The notes under the pieces were generated by a model. It made no database searches. It saw nothing but the letters and a program-made list of their open reading frames with translations, and had not been told where the DNA came from. Below, in pieces: positions 7,183-14,774 of a stretch of 64,000 nucleotides of DNA (position 1 is its first letter; every line of letters begins with the position of its first letter). The position numbers were made by a program, and so were the translations under genes. Source of the stretch: Clostridium sp. ZS2-4 (GTDB lineage Bacteria > Bacillota > Clostridia > Clostridiales > Clostridiaceae). The stretch covers positions 1 to 64,000 of the forward strand of contig NZ_JAPPRQ010000015.1 in the NCBI RefSeq assembly GCF_026719745.1, in the 5' to 3' direction.

Positions 7183-8031
7183 TTGAGTAAAGGTTTGTTA
7201 GATCCAAAAGTAGATTTTGTATTTAAAAATATATTTGGTTCAGAAAAGAACCCTCAGATATTAATATCATTTTTAAATGCAACTTTAAAGCCGGATAAAA
7301 GTATAACAAAGGTAGAAATAAAAGGTAATGATATAGAAAAGCATTTTATAGAGGATAAATACTCAAGGTTAGATATCAAGGCAGTTACAAGTAATAATGA
7401 AATAATCAACATAGAAATACAACTTAAGAATGAACATAATATGATAAAAAGAAGTATGTATTATTTAAGTAAAATGTATGAAGAACAGTTAAGTGAAGGA
7501 GAAGATTACTCTAAGCTACAAAGAACCGTTTGTATAAATATATTAAACTTTAAATATTTAAAAACTAAAAAATTTCATACTGGTTATAGATTGAAAGAAA
7601 TTCAAAGTAATGAAGAGTTGACGGATATTATTGAGATGCATTTTATTGAAATACCTAAATTAGAAGATGATAGTGATGAAAAAGATATGCTTGTAGCTTG
7701 GACGGAGTTTTTAAAAAATCCTGAAAGTGAAAAGGTTAGAAATCTTGAAATGAGTATATTAGAGATAAGAAAAGCAAAAGATGAACTTATAAAGATGAGT
7801 AATGATAGTAAACAAAGAGAAATTTATGAAATGAGAGCTAAGATACTTAAAGATAAGGTAAGTGCATTGAATAAAGCTAGAGAAGAAGGAATAAAAGAAG
7901 GAATAAAAGAAGGAATAAAAGAAGGAATAGTTAAAGCTGCAAAAAACTTATTAATTATGGGTATGGATGTAGAAATGGTATCGAAAGCTACAGGATTAAG
8001 TGTAGAAGAAGTTGAAAGTTTAAATTATTAG
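7183..8031 (+). CDS. Rpn family recombination-promoting nuclease / PD-(D/E)XK transposase-like protein
   Basis: This 282-residue protein starts at TTG with an excellent GGAGGGG site. The opening LLDPKVDFVFKNIFGSEKNP is diagnostic of the Rpn/PD-(D/E)XK nuclease transposase family. The nuclease core follows: the D in SRLDIKAVTSNNEIINIEIQ and the E-x-Q motif in IEIQLK, then the YY.SKMYEEQL segment. Rpn proteins cut DNA and promote RecA-independent recombination. Residues about 232-250 are a tandem EGIKEGIKEGIKEG tract encoded by a 12-bp direct repeat, before a C-terminal helix that resembles the family's short tail (MGMDVEMVSKATGLSVEEV). It is free-standing, with a terminator-bearing repeat downstream. 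Confidence 0.85.
   Translation: MSKGLLDPKVDFVFKNIFGSEKNPQILISFLNATLKPDKSITKVEIKGNDIEKHFIEDKYSRLDIKAVTSNNEIINIEIQLKNEHNMIKRSMYYLSKMYEEQLSEGEDYSKLQRTVCINILNFKYLKTKKFHTGYRLKEIQSNEELTDIIEMHFIEIPKLEDDSDEKDMLVAWTEFLKNPESEKVRNLEMSILEIRKAKDELIKMSNDSKQREIYEMRAKILKDKVSALNKAREEGIKEGIKEGIKEGIVKAAKNLLIMGMDVEMVSKATGLSVEEVESLNY
7885..7930 (+). repeat. 12-bp in-frame tandem repeat in the Rpn gene
   Basis: GAAGGAATAAAA is repeated three times in full, with a partial unit on either side, encoding Glu-Gly-Ile-Lys units. Because the unit is a multiple of three, copy-number change would lengthen or shorten the linker without shifting the frame. Confidence 0.85.
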
Positions 8032-8064
8032 GAAATGTTTTTAAATAGCAGCGGAATAGATAGA

Positions 8065-8175
8065 ATTCTTTTATAGATGAGATGTAAAATAACTCTAGGT
8101 ATTAAGGCTTAGGGTTGTTTTTTATTGGTAAGCATGTATTATTTTGTTATAATAAGGGTTAATATAAGAGAAAGT
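8065..8175 (+). repeat. Intergenic repeat, right copy (contains a terminator)
   Basis: This is the counterpart of 3555-3665. It holds the hairpin AAAATAACTCTA...TAGGGTTGTTTT with a T-run, TTATTGGTAAGCATGTATT and TTTGTTATAATAAGG. The hairpin terminates the Rpn gene. The downstream TATAAT may start transcription of the acetyltransferase. Confidence 0.65.
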
Positions 8176-8269
8176 GATATTACAGTATATAAAGAATATG
8201 CGTGGTATAGTACAAGCATTATAATAAAATTGTAGGGATTATAAATAAGTGAATAGAGGTGGAATAGTA

Positions 8270-8776
8270 TTGAATAATTCGTTTGTATGTCAAATCAAAG
8301 TTTTAAAAATAGATGAATTAGAAAGAGCATTGGCACTTGTATACGATGTTTTTATGGAATTTGAAGCTCCTGACTATTCGGAACAAGGTATAAAAGCATT
8401 TGAAGATTTTATAGAGCTTAATTCAATTAAAAATATGATTGAGGATAATATTCTAAACTTTTGGGTGTGTTATGATAGAGAGGAAATTGTTGGCGTAATT
8501 TCCACGAAGGAAGTGAGTCATATTTGTATGCTATTTGTAGATAAAAACTATCATAGAAAAGGAATAGCTAGAAATTTATTTAAAACAATATTATCCAATA
8601 TTGAAAATAATCATAAGATAAAAGAAATAACGGTTAATTCATCACCTTATGCAGTGGAATTTTATCACAAGTTAGGTTTTCAAGATACTAGTTCAGAACA
8701 GACTGTTGATGGCATAAGGTTTACTCCCATGAAATTGCAGATTAGAGAATGGGGTAAGTGTAACTTCTTGTATTAG
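8270..8776 (+). CDS. GNAT family N-acetyltransferase
   Basis: This 168-residue single-domain GNAT uses acetyl-CoA to acetylate an unidentified amine. Motif A is visible as CMLFVDKNYHRKGIARNLFK (the R-x-x-G-x-A pyrophosphate-binding loop). Motif B is ITVNSSPYAVEFYHKLGFQD. A TTG at 8270 is chosen because AGAGGTGG lies 8 nt upstream; the frame runs up to a GTG at 8249 with no ribosome site. It follows the duplicated intergenic repeat and precedes a second, frameshifted acetyltransferase. Such GNATs are frequent cargo in accessory gene arrays. The substrate is unknown. Confidence 0.85.
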   Translation: MNNSFVCQIKVLKIDELERALALVYDVFMEFEAPDYSEQGIKAFEDFIELNSIKNMIEDNILNFWVCYDREEIVGVISTKEVSHICMLFVDKNYHRKGIARNLFKTILSNIENNHKIKEITVNSSPYAVEFYHKLGFQDTSSEQTVDGIRFTPMKLQIREWGKCNFLY

Positions 8777-8894
8777 AGTTATGTTACATTGTAAAGAAAG
8801 TGCATCACAAAGAAGATGAAATGAGTTATGACAAAATTGTATTATTTTACTAAGTCAAGAATGGTTATATTTCAAAAACTTAAAGGAGGTTGCT

Positions 8895-9418
8895 ATGGAA
8901 AAAATTGCATTGATTTTCCAACAAAAGAATATGAGAGGCAAATCTTGGATTACAAAAATGAATTTGAAACAAATGGTGATAGTATGGATGGTACTGCTGG
9001 ATTACAAAAAGCTAGCAGCTTTGAAGAGTGGTTTTCTATGCTTATAGATAATTCAAAGGAAGAAACTGCAAGAACTGGATTTGTTCCAGCATCCACATAT
9101 TTAGCAATAAGGCTTTGTGATCAGAGGGTAATTGGTATGATAGACATCCGGCATAGGCTAAATGAGTATTTACTTCAATTCGGTGGACATATTGGATACA
9201 GTGTAAGAAAATCTGAACGTAGAAAAGGATATGCAAAAGAGATGCTTTGCTTGGCTTTGGAAAAATGCAAAGATATAAATATCGAAAAAGTCCTTGTTAC
9301 TTGTGATAAGGAAAATATTGCATCAGCAAAAACAATTATCAACAACGGTGGTGTGTTGGAAAATGAAGTTTTAGAGGGGGAAGGAATTACGCAAAGATAT
9401 TGGATCTCTTTGCACTAA
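8895..9418 (+). pseudogene. GNAT N-acetyltransferase with a one-base frameshift near its start
   Basis: The natural start is the ATG at 8895, preceded by AAAGGAGG at 8882-8889. It gives MEKIALIF and then leaves the frame. The neighbouring frame continues with PTKEYERQILDYKNEFETNG and the whole GNAT domain (IGYSVRKSERRKGYAKEML, VLVTCDKENIASAKTIINNG), ending at 9418. The break falls in the TTTT run at 8914-8917: one more T would restore MEKIALIF-FPTKEYERQ-like continuity. The continuous 196-codon frame from an ATG at 8828 reads through the ribosome site and is probably not the native protein. It is either a recent pseudogene, a homopolymer sequencing error, or a gene with slippage. Confidence 0.65.
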
Positions 9419-9440
9419 AGATTATGCTCATAATCTTTAG
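9415..9440 (+). terminator. Hairpin overlapping the acetyltransferase stop codon
   Basis: CTAAAGATTAT (9415-9425) pairs perfectly with ATAATCTTTAG (9430-9440) around a 4-nt loop. The stem includes the TAA stop. There is only a weak T-tract, so it may be an mRNA 3'-end stabiliser rather than an efficient terminator. Confidence 0.5.
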
Positions 9441-9454
9441 TTAATTAGCACCCG

Positions 9455-9518
9455 ATTTTCTTAAGTGACGATATAAAAAACTTAGAATTATCGAAGTAGT
9501 TAATACACAACATAAAGA
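9455..9518 (+). repeat. 63-bp intergenic repeat, copy C
   Basis: The first 50 bases (TTCTTAAGTGACGATATAAA, then the GAAGTAGTTAA block) align with copies A, B and D. The 3' end diverges into CATAAAGAAAGTGTG, a second motif seen before other genes of this stretch (about 5580 and 8790). Confidence 0.55.
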
Positions 9519-9609
9519 AAGTGTGTCATAAAAGAAGTATAGTGATTATAACGAAATAGTAATTTATTGAGTACAAAATCAACTTTTTGCATAAGGTGGG
9601 AGTAATAAA

Positions 9610-10035
9610 ATGAAAAAAACAACAAATATTTTAGTCTCGGTATTATTTTTTTGGTTTACACTTGATATTTTAGGTATGAAAATCGGAAATTTCTATCTTG
9701 TTGAATCGGCTATCAAGGATGAGCCAATAGATATTATATGGTGGGTAATTTTTGTAATCTGCTTTATTATATTTATCGTGAAAGATAAAGTAGGTAAATA
9801 TGTACTATTATCTTTTGTTTCTTTTTGGTGCTTCATTCAATATTCAATGTATTTTAAATCTACAAAAAGAATAGAAAGTTACAATAGTTTTTTCAAAGAA
9901 ACAAATCATATAATTTCGCCTTCAAATAATTTTTTAATAAAAGATACTTATCACATTTTTTTGGATTTATTTCTCTTTCTCGTGTTAATTAATTTAATTA
10001 TTTTCATTATAAAATCAAAGAGAAGCCAAAACTAA
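9610..10035 (+). CDS. Membrane protein of unknown function (4 TM)
   Basis: This 141-residue protein has about four hydrophobic segments: residues 6-24, 42-58 (WWVIFVICFIIFIV), 64-82 and 116-134 (IFLDLFLFLVLINLIIFIIK). A polar loop of about 30 residues (STKRIESYNSFFKETNHI) lies between the third and fourth. The tail is basic (KSKRSQN), predicting a cytoplasmic C-terminus. An AAGGTGGGAG site precedes the ATG. No family is recognised with confidence. It sits between copies C and D of the 63-bp intergenic repeat, like a cassette. Confidence 0.6.
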   Translation: MKKTTNILVSVLFFWFTLDILGMKIGNFYLVESAIKDEPIDIIWWVIFVICFIIFIVKDKVGKYVLLSFVSFWCFIQYSMYFKSTKRIESYNSFFKETNHIISPSNNFLIKDTYHIFLDLFLFLVLINLIIFIIKSKRSQN

Positions 10036-10054
10036 CATTAAACTTATATTACAA

Positions 10055-10118
10055 TATTCTTAAATCAAGATGCAAAAGGTTAAAATTTAAGGGAGTAGTT
10101 AAGACATAACAGCAAAAT
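10055..10118 (+). repeat. 63-bp intergenic repeat, copy D
   Basis: ATTCTTAAATCAAGAT, then GGGAGTAGTTAAGACATAAC and AGCAAAAT, closest to copy A at the 3' half. It sits about 20 bp after the stop of the preceding membrane protein gene and ends about 25 bp before the next ribosome site. Confidence 0.65.
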
Positions 10119-10152
10119 ATGATAAATATATTAAAAAGAAAGGGTGTTTTTG

Positions 10153-10455
10153 GTGTTAATAATATTTGGACTAATAGGGGTATCTCTTTTATTAAAAGGA
10201 TTAAATCGAAATGAAAAAAATATTACTAATGAATATAATATGTTTTTTGCAAAATATGAAATTATAAATAAAAACAAAGTAGCATTGATACAAAAATATA
10301 TTTATTCATTGTTAGGGATAATTTTTATTATAATAACTTTATTGAATACTCTTAATATTGTATCAGGCTATATGTACATAAATATAGCTATTGTAGTTTT
10401 AGAACTTATACATTTAGTGGTTGTAAGAAAATATTTGAAGAAAATTACTAAATAA
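10153..10455 (+). CDS. Small membrane protein (three TM), DUF3784-like
   Basis: About 100 residues. A GTG at 10153 is preferred over one at 10144 because GAAAGGG lies about 9 nt upstream of it; the GTG at 10144 would touch the ribosome site. One N-terminal membrane helix (LIIFGLIGVSLLLKGL) is followed by a polar segment of about 35 residues with NEYNMFFAKYEI, then two more helices (YIYSLLGIIFIIITLL and INIAIVVLELIHLVVV). The arrangement resembles the DUF3784 group of clostridial small membrane proteins (inference, low certainty). A strong terminator follows, closing the accessory stretch. Confidence 0.5.
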   Translation: MLIIFGLIGVSLLLKGLNRNEKNITNEYNMFFAKYEIINKNKVALIQKYIYSLLGIIFIIITLLNTLNIVSGYMYINIAIVVLELIHLVVVRKYLKKITK

Positions 10456-10458
10456 ATT

Positions 10459-10496
10459 AAAAAGAGGACATTCCAAGAGCGGACTGTCCTCTTTTT
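10459..10496 (+). terminator. Strong rho-independent terminator
   Basis: AAAAAGAGGACA (10459-10470) pairs with TGTCCTCTTTTT (10485-10496) around a 14-nt loop that can extend the stem. The T-run makes it plus-strand oriented. Confidence 0.85.
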
Positions 10497-10696
10497 AATA
10501 GGGTGAATTTATTTCAAAGTTAAGAGGACAGGGATAACTTGGTTAAGAGTATTAAGGAACTATAAAGAAACATTTAAATATTATTGAAAAATATTAATAA
10601 ATGTACTATAATAATTAAAAAAGGTATTTTAAAACTTATTATACAATAAAACACACTGCTTAATAAGAGAATATAAACAATATTGGGGGGAGACAA

Positions 10697-12325
10697 ATGA
10701 AAAAAGGTAATAAAGGAATAGCATTGGTATTAGGTTCAGCAGCGTTATTATTTATTCTTAACTACTTTTTATTGTTGCCATTGAATTTAAAATTTTTAGG
10801 AACAACACTTATAGTAACAATATTTATAGTGATTAATTGTGTAGCTTTAAATATAGCTGCATTAATTTCTGAAAAAGACACAGGTGGTAAAAAAACAAAA
10901 ATAGGTTTTATAATTTCAGGAATACTAGTAATAGCTATTATTGGATATGGAGTAATAAATTCATCTATGTTCAGAGCTGGTGAATATAGAAATTTAATTG
11001 GAAATGTTGAAGAAAAAGAATTTACAAAGGAAATACATGCAGTTGATTTAACACAACTTCCAATAGTTGATCAGGAGCTTGCACAAAATTTAGGAGATAA
11101 AAAGTTGGGAACCTATGTAGGGCTTGGAAGTCAAGTTACTCTTGGTGAGTTTACTAAGCAAAATGTGAATGGACAGCTTTACTGGGTGGCTCCTCTTCTT
11201 CACAGTGGATTCTTTAAATGGATGAATAATAAAGAAGGAACAACAGGATATATCATGGTAAGTGCTACTGATACAAAGGATGTAAAATTTGTTGATAAAT
11301 TAAATGGTAAGCCCTTGAAAATAAAATATCAGCCAAATGCTTATTTTGGAACAGATTTAAAAAGACATGTATATATGAAGGCGGAAAGAACAGCAGGACT
11401 TACAGACTTTAGCTTTGAATTAGATGATAATGGAAAACCTTACTGGGTTATTACAAAGTACACAAATTCAATAGGATTTTCTGGCGAAAAGGTACTTGGA
11501 GTTATAGCGGTGGATGCTGAAAGCGGAGAAATTAAAGAATATGATATAAACAATATACCTTCATGGGTAGATAGAGTAGCACCAGATTTCTTTATAAGGG
11601 ATAGAATTGACTGGTGGGGAGAACTTGTTCACGGATTCTTTAATTTCAGTAAAAAGGACATGCTTACTTCCACAGAAGGAATGAACATGGTGTACAATGA
11701 GGGTGAGTGTTATTACTACACTGGAATAACATCTGTTGGAGCAGACGAAGCTATAGTAGGATTCAATCTTACAAATACAAAAACAATGACTTCAACTTTC
11801 TATAAAGTTTCAGGTTCTACAGAAACAGCTGGAATGCAGTCAGCAGAAGGTAAAGTACAGAATCTTCAATATAAGGCTACCTTCCCTATATTGATAAATG
11901 TTGAAAACATTCCTACTTATTTTATGAGTTTAAAGGATAAGAAGGGATTAATAAAACAATATGCAATGGTAAGTGTAGAAGATTACAGTATAGTTGGAGT
12001 TGGAGAAACGATAAAAGATGCAAAATCAAATTATGTTAAAACCTTAAAAAATAAAGGTAATATAACATTAAAAGTTACGGGAGAAAAGAAAGAGCTTAAG
12101 GGAACAATAAGCAGAATAGGAGCATTTAATATAGAAGGCACAACCTATTACAACTTTATAATAAAAGAAAAACCTGATACTATATTTACGGCAGCAGCTG
12201 CTATTTCTTCACAACTTCCTTTGACCAGAGAAGGGGATGCTGTTACATTCTCTTATAACCAAACAGAGAGCAGCAGTAAAGATATACTTGAATTTACTAA
12301 TATAAATATTAAGGGAACCAAATAG
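10697..12325 (+). CDS. Membrane-anchored protein of unknown function with PepSY-like segment
   Basis: This 542-residue protein has an N-terminal membrane region with three helices (about 9-27, 33-58 and 70-89, FIISGILVIAIIGYGVI). A large presumably extracellular domain follows. The domain contains paired sections of the kind PYWVITKYTNSIGFSGEKVL and VIAVDAESGEIKEYDINNIP, with WVDRV following; these resemble the cystatin-like PepSY fold, where a value and its change over time are described. The last 100 residues (GNITLKVTGEKKELKGTISR onward) look like an OB-like beta module. The ATG has a GGGGGGAG site. It is monocistronic, with the 12389-12435 terminator shared with iolR. Function unknown. 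Confidence 0.6.
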   Translation: MKKGNKGIALVLGSAALLFILNYFLLLPLNLKFLGTTLIVTIFIVINCVALNIAALISEKDTGGKKTKIGFIISGILVIAIIGYGVINSSMFRAGEYRNLIGNVEEKEFTKEIHAVDLTQLPIVDQELAQNLGDKKLGTYVGLGSQVTLGEFTKQNVNGQLYWVAPLLHSGFFKWMNNKEGTTGYIMVSATDTKDVKFVDKLNGKPLKIKYQPNAYFGTDLKRHVYMKAERTAGLTDFSFELDDNGKPYWVITKYTNSIGFSGEKVLGVIAVDAESGEIKEYDINNIPSWVDRVAPDFFIRDRIDWWGELVHGFFNFSKKDMLTSTEGMNMVYNEGECYYYTGITSVGADEAIVGFNLTNTKTMTSTFYKVSGSTETAGMQSAEGKVQNLQYKATFPILINVENIPTYFMSLKDKKGLIKQYAMVSVEDYSIVGVGETIKDAKSNYVKTLKNKGNITLKVTGEKKELKGTISRIGAFNIEGTTYYNFIIKEKPDTIFTAAAAISSQLPLTREGDAVTFSYNQTESSSKDILEFTNINIKGTK

Positions 12326-12388
12326 CTTGCAAATCAATTAAATATAACAGCAGCTTATTAATAATTGAAACTTTACAATAAAGATATA

Positions 12389-12435
12389 AAACCTTCTTAA
12401 GAATTTTTATTCCAAAATTCTTAAGAAGGTTTTTG
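12389..12435. terminator. Bidirectional terminator of the CTTCTTAAGAA family
   Basis: AAACCTTCTTAAGAATTTT (12389-12407) pairs perfectly with its complement at 12414-12432, with A- and T-runs on both sides. It ends both the plus-strand gene at 12325 and minus-strand iolR. It is one of five near-identical hairpins in the window (see also 23453, 26832, 55349 and 62236). Confidence 0.9.
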
Positions 12436-12440
12436 ATTTA

Positions 12441-13214
12441 TTAGTACTCATTGTTTGCAATTATCAATTCTATATTTTTTTCTTTAAAGAAAGTTTCATA
12501 GGATTTAGGGGGAAGTTTATCTGTAATAAAAGTATCTATTTCTTCTAATTCGCAATATGTCATCAAGGATGAAACATCAAATTTAGAGTTATCAGCTAAA
12601 ATGATTACTTTATCACTTTTCTCTACTACGGTTTTCTTTATTTGATATTCGATAGATGATGAATTAGTAACCCCTTTTGAAATAGAAACCCCAGTAGTAG
12701 CCATAAATGCTTTGCCAATATTGTAATTTGTTAAAAAGTTTACGGCTTCAATTCCTATGAGTGAATTGGTTTTCCTGAATAAAGATCCTCCAGGTGATAA
12801 CACGTTAAGGTTAGGATACATAAGAGCAATTACTAACACGTTAAGATTATTAGTTATTATAGTTACATTTTTTTTATCTGCTAAAAAAGGTATCATATGC
12901 ATAGTGGTTGTACCAGAATCAATGAAAATTATATCACCATCATCTATTAACTTACTGGCAGCTTCAGCAATAATCTGTTTTTCAGATTTATTTTTAATTT
13001 CTCTTTCTGTAAATGGAACAGTACTCTTTTTCTCTTTATTATTAATAGTAACTCCTCCATATACTTTTTTTATGATACCTTTCTCTTCAAGCTCGGAAAT
13101 ATCTCTTCTTATAGTATTTTTTGAAACATTAAAAACGGAACATAATGTATCTATTGAAACATTCTCATGTTTCACTATATAGTTTTCGATTTCTTGTATT
13201 CTATGAGTTTTCAA
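12441..13214 (-). CDS. iolR: DeoR-family transcriptional repressor of the inositol operon
   Basis: This 257-residue DeoR-type regulator has an N-terminal winged helix-turn-helix (HRIQEIENYIVKHENVSIDT, then FNVSKNTIRRDISELEEKGI, the family signature). A DeoRC sugar-phosphate-binding domain follows, with FIDSGTTTMHMIPFL and the ILADNSKFDVSSL motif. In Bacillus IolR is released by a phosphorylated inositol intermediate (2-deoxy-5-keto-gluconate 6-phosphate), so the same effector is likely here. A TTG at 13214 is chosen: GGGGGAGGAG lies just upstream, whereas the in-frame ATG at 13265 has none and would add a non-conserved N-terminus. It is divergent from the iol operon across a 364-bp region with repeated operator-like boxes. 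Confidence 0.88.
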   Translation of the reverse strand: MKTHRIQEIENYIVKHENVSIDTLCSVFNVSKNTIRRDISELEEKGIIKKVYGGVTINNKEKKSTVPFTEREIKNKSEKQIIAEAASKLIDDGDIIFIDSGTTTMHMIPFLADKKNVTIITNNLNVLVIALMYPNLNVLSPGGSLFRKTNSLIGIEAVNFLTNYNIGKAFMATTGVSISKGVTNSSSIEYQIKKTVVEKSDKVIILADNSKFDVSSLMTYCELEEIDTFITDKLPPKSYETFFKEKNIELIIANNEY

Positions 13215-13392
13215 TTTTTCTCCTCCCCCATTTTTAGTATATATATTACAATTATCAATACTCATTAACCTATGATCAATTTATGAAAAAACTTCAACGA
13301 AGTTTTAATATGCTGAATAGTACTTATTGCAACTTGTATATTAAATATTATATAAGAAAGTAGCTAAAAATACAAGGTAAACACAAAAGATA

Positions 13393-13497
13393 TAACCAAA
13401 ATATAACCATGACATAATCAAAATACAATCAAATGTTTACAAAAAATACAAAAAAGTAATTGACAAGCATTAATCAAAGGAGTAAAATTTAACCAAA
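13393..13497 (+). promoter_or_regulatory. iol promoter and array of IolR-like operator boxes
   Basis: A sigma-A promoter is visible as TTGACA (13460-13465), a 17-bp spacer and TAAAAT (13483-13488). Six copies of a TAAYCAAA-like box surround it: 13393-13400, 13404-13411 (degenerate), 13415-13422, 13426-13433 (first base C), 13471-13478 inside the spacer, and 13490-13497 just after the -10. The box resembles the Bacillus IolR site WRAYCAADARD. The first four are spaced 11 bp apart, one helical turn. Placement over the promoter fits repression. Confidence 0.75.
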
Positions 13498-13578
13498 GAG
13501 TGAAAGAAATACACAAAACTTGCTCAAAAAGTGATAATATTTTGATGAAGTTAATATATTATATGGGGGAGATGGCAA

Positions 13579-14733
13579 GTGGCATATAAATTTTTAGTTC
13601 CAAAGAATATAGTGTCTGGTAAAGGAGCTGTAGAAGAAGCTGGAACTTATATTAAAGAATTAGGTACAAAAGCTTTGATTGTAACTGATAAGGTTATGGT
13701 GGACATTGGTAATGTGTCAAAATTAACAAAGGTGCTAGAGAGTATTGGAATACAGTATGAAATTTATAGTGATGTTAATCGTGAACCAACAGACACAATA
13801 GTCGAGACGGGAATAAAATTATATAAAAGTAATGAATGTGATTTTTTAATTGCCATAGGTGGAGGAAGTCCAATTGATGCAATGAAAGCAATCGGTGCAA
13901 TGATTACAAATACAGGTCAAATTACTGATTATATGGGTAAGATTATTAAGAATCCTACACCACCACTTGTTGCAATACCTACTACTGCAGGGACTGGTTC
14001 AGAAGCAACACAGTTTACAATAATATCAGATACAAAAAATAATGTGAAAATGTTATTAATAGGACCTAGCTTAATACCTACATTAGCAGTAGTTGATCCA
14101 GAGTTAACAATGACATCACCAGCAAATATAACTGCTGCAACAGGTATTGATGCATTAACTCATGCAGTTGAAGCGTATACTTCAAGAAAAGCTCAACCAT
14201 TATCAGATACATTTGCACTATCAGCTATAAAACGTATTTTTGCAAATTTGAGACAAGCTTCTGCAGATGGTAAGAATTTTGAAGCTAGAAATCAAATGTC
14301 TCTTGGTGCATTAGAAGCTGGAATAGCTTTCAATAATTCATCAGTTACCATAGTTCATGGAATGAGCAGACCAATAGGAGCATTATTTCATGTGCCTCAT
14401 GGAATGTCAAATGCAGTTCTTATAGGAGAATGTTTGGAGTTTGCAATAGAAGGAGCACCAGAACGATTTGCTGATATTGCAAAAGCAATTGGTATTTATA
14501 AAAATGGTATGACAGACATGGAAGCTTCAAAAGAACTAGTAGCAGAAATTAAAAAATTATGTAAGGATATTCATATTCCAACATTACAAGAGTATGGAAT
14601 AGATGAAGAAGAATTTTTTAATAGTATAGATAAGATGGCAGAAGATGCGTTGGCTAGTGGTAGTCCAGCTAATACTATAAGACAACCTAACAAACAAGAT
14701 GTTATTAATATTTATAAAAGAATATGGAGTTAA
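13579..14733 (+). CDS. Iron-containing alcohol dehydrogenase, first gene of the inositol operon
   Basis: This 384-residue group III (Fe-dependent) alcohol dehydrogenase is of full length. It has the NAD(P)-binding segment FLIAIGGGSPIDAMKAIGAM and the conserved PTTAGTGSEAT. Metal ligands occur at the family spacing: D191, H195, H260 and H274 (IDALTHAVEAY; VHGMSRPIGALFHVPHGMS). GTG start with a GGGGGAG site. It leads an operon that lacks the CoA-acylating malonate semialdehyde dehydrogenase IolA. A plausible role is therefore reduction of malonate semialdehyde to 3-hydroxypropionate, or disposal of reducing power from IolG; this is inference. Generic butanol or 1,3-propanediol dehydrogenase activity is the alternative. 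Confidence 0.85.
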   Translation: MAYKFLVPKNIVSGKGAVEEAGTYIKELGTKALIVTDKVMVDIGNVSKLTKVLESIGIQYEIYSDVNREPTDTIVETGIKLYKSNECDFLIAIGGGSPIDAMKAIGAMITNTGQITDYMGKIIKNPTPPLVAIPTTAGTGSEATQFTIISDTKNNVKMLLIGPSLIPTLAVVDPELTMTSPANITAATGIDALTHAVEAYTSRKAQPLSDTFALSAIKRIFANLRQASADGKNFEARNQMSLGALEAGIAFNNSSVTIVHGMSRPIGALFHVPHGMSNAVLIGECLEFAIEGAPERFADIAKAIGIYKNGMTDMEASKELVAEIKKLCKDIHIPTLQEYGIDEEEFFNSIDKMAEDALASGSPANTIRQPNKQDVINIYKRIWS

Positions 14734-14774
14734 GAGCATTTAGTGGAGGGTGGTTTTAGGAAGGAGAAAAAATC

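Noticed and set aside
8828..9418. A 196-residue GNAT starting at 8828 as the native protein
   Set aside because: Its first 25 residues are translated from sequence that includes a perfect ribosome site and ATG for the other frame, and they do not resemble a GNAT N-terminus.
5935..10118. A true integron with attC sites
   Set aside because: No integrase gene, no clear attC R/L boxes and no long imperfect palindromes; kept only as a cassette-like hypothesis.
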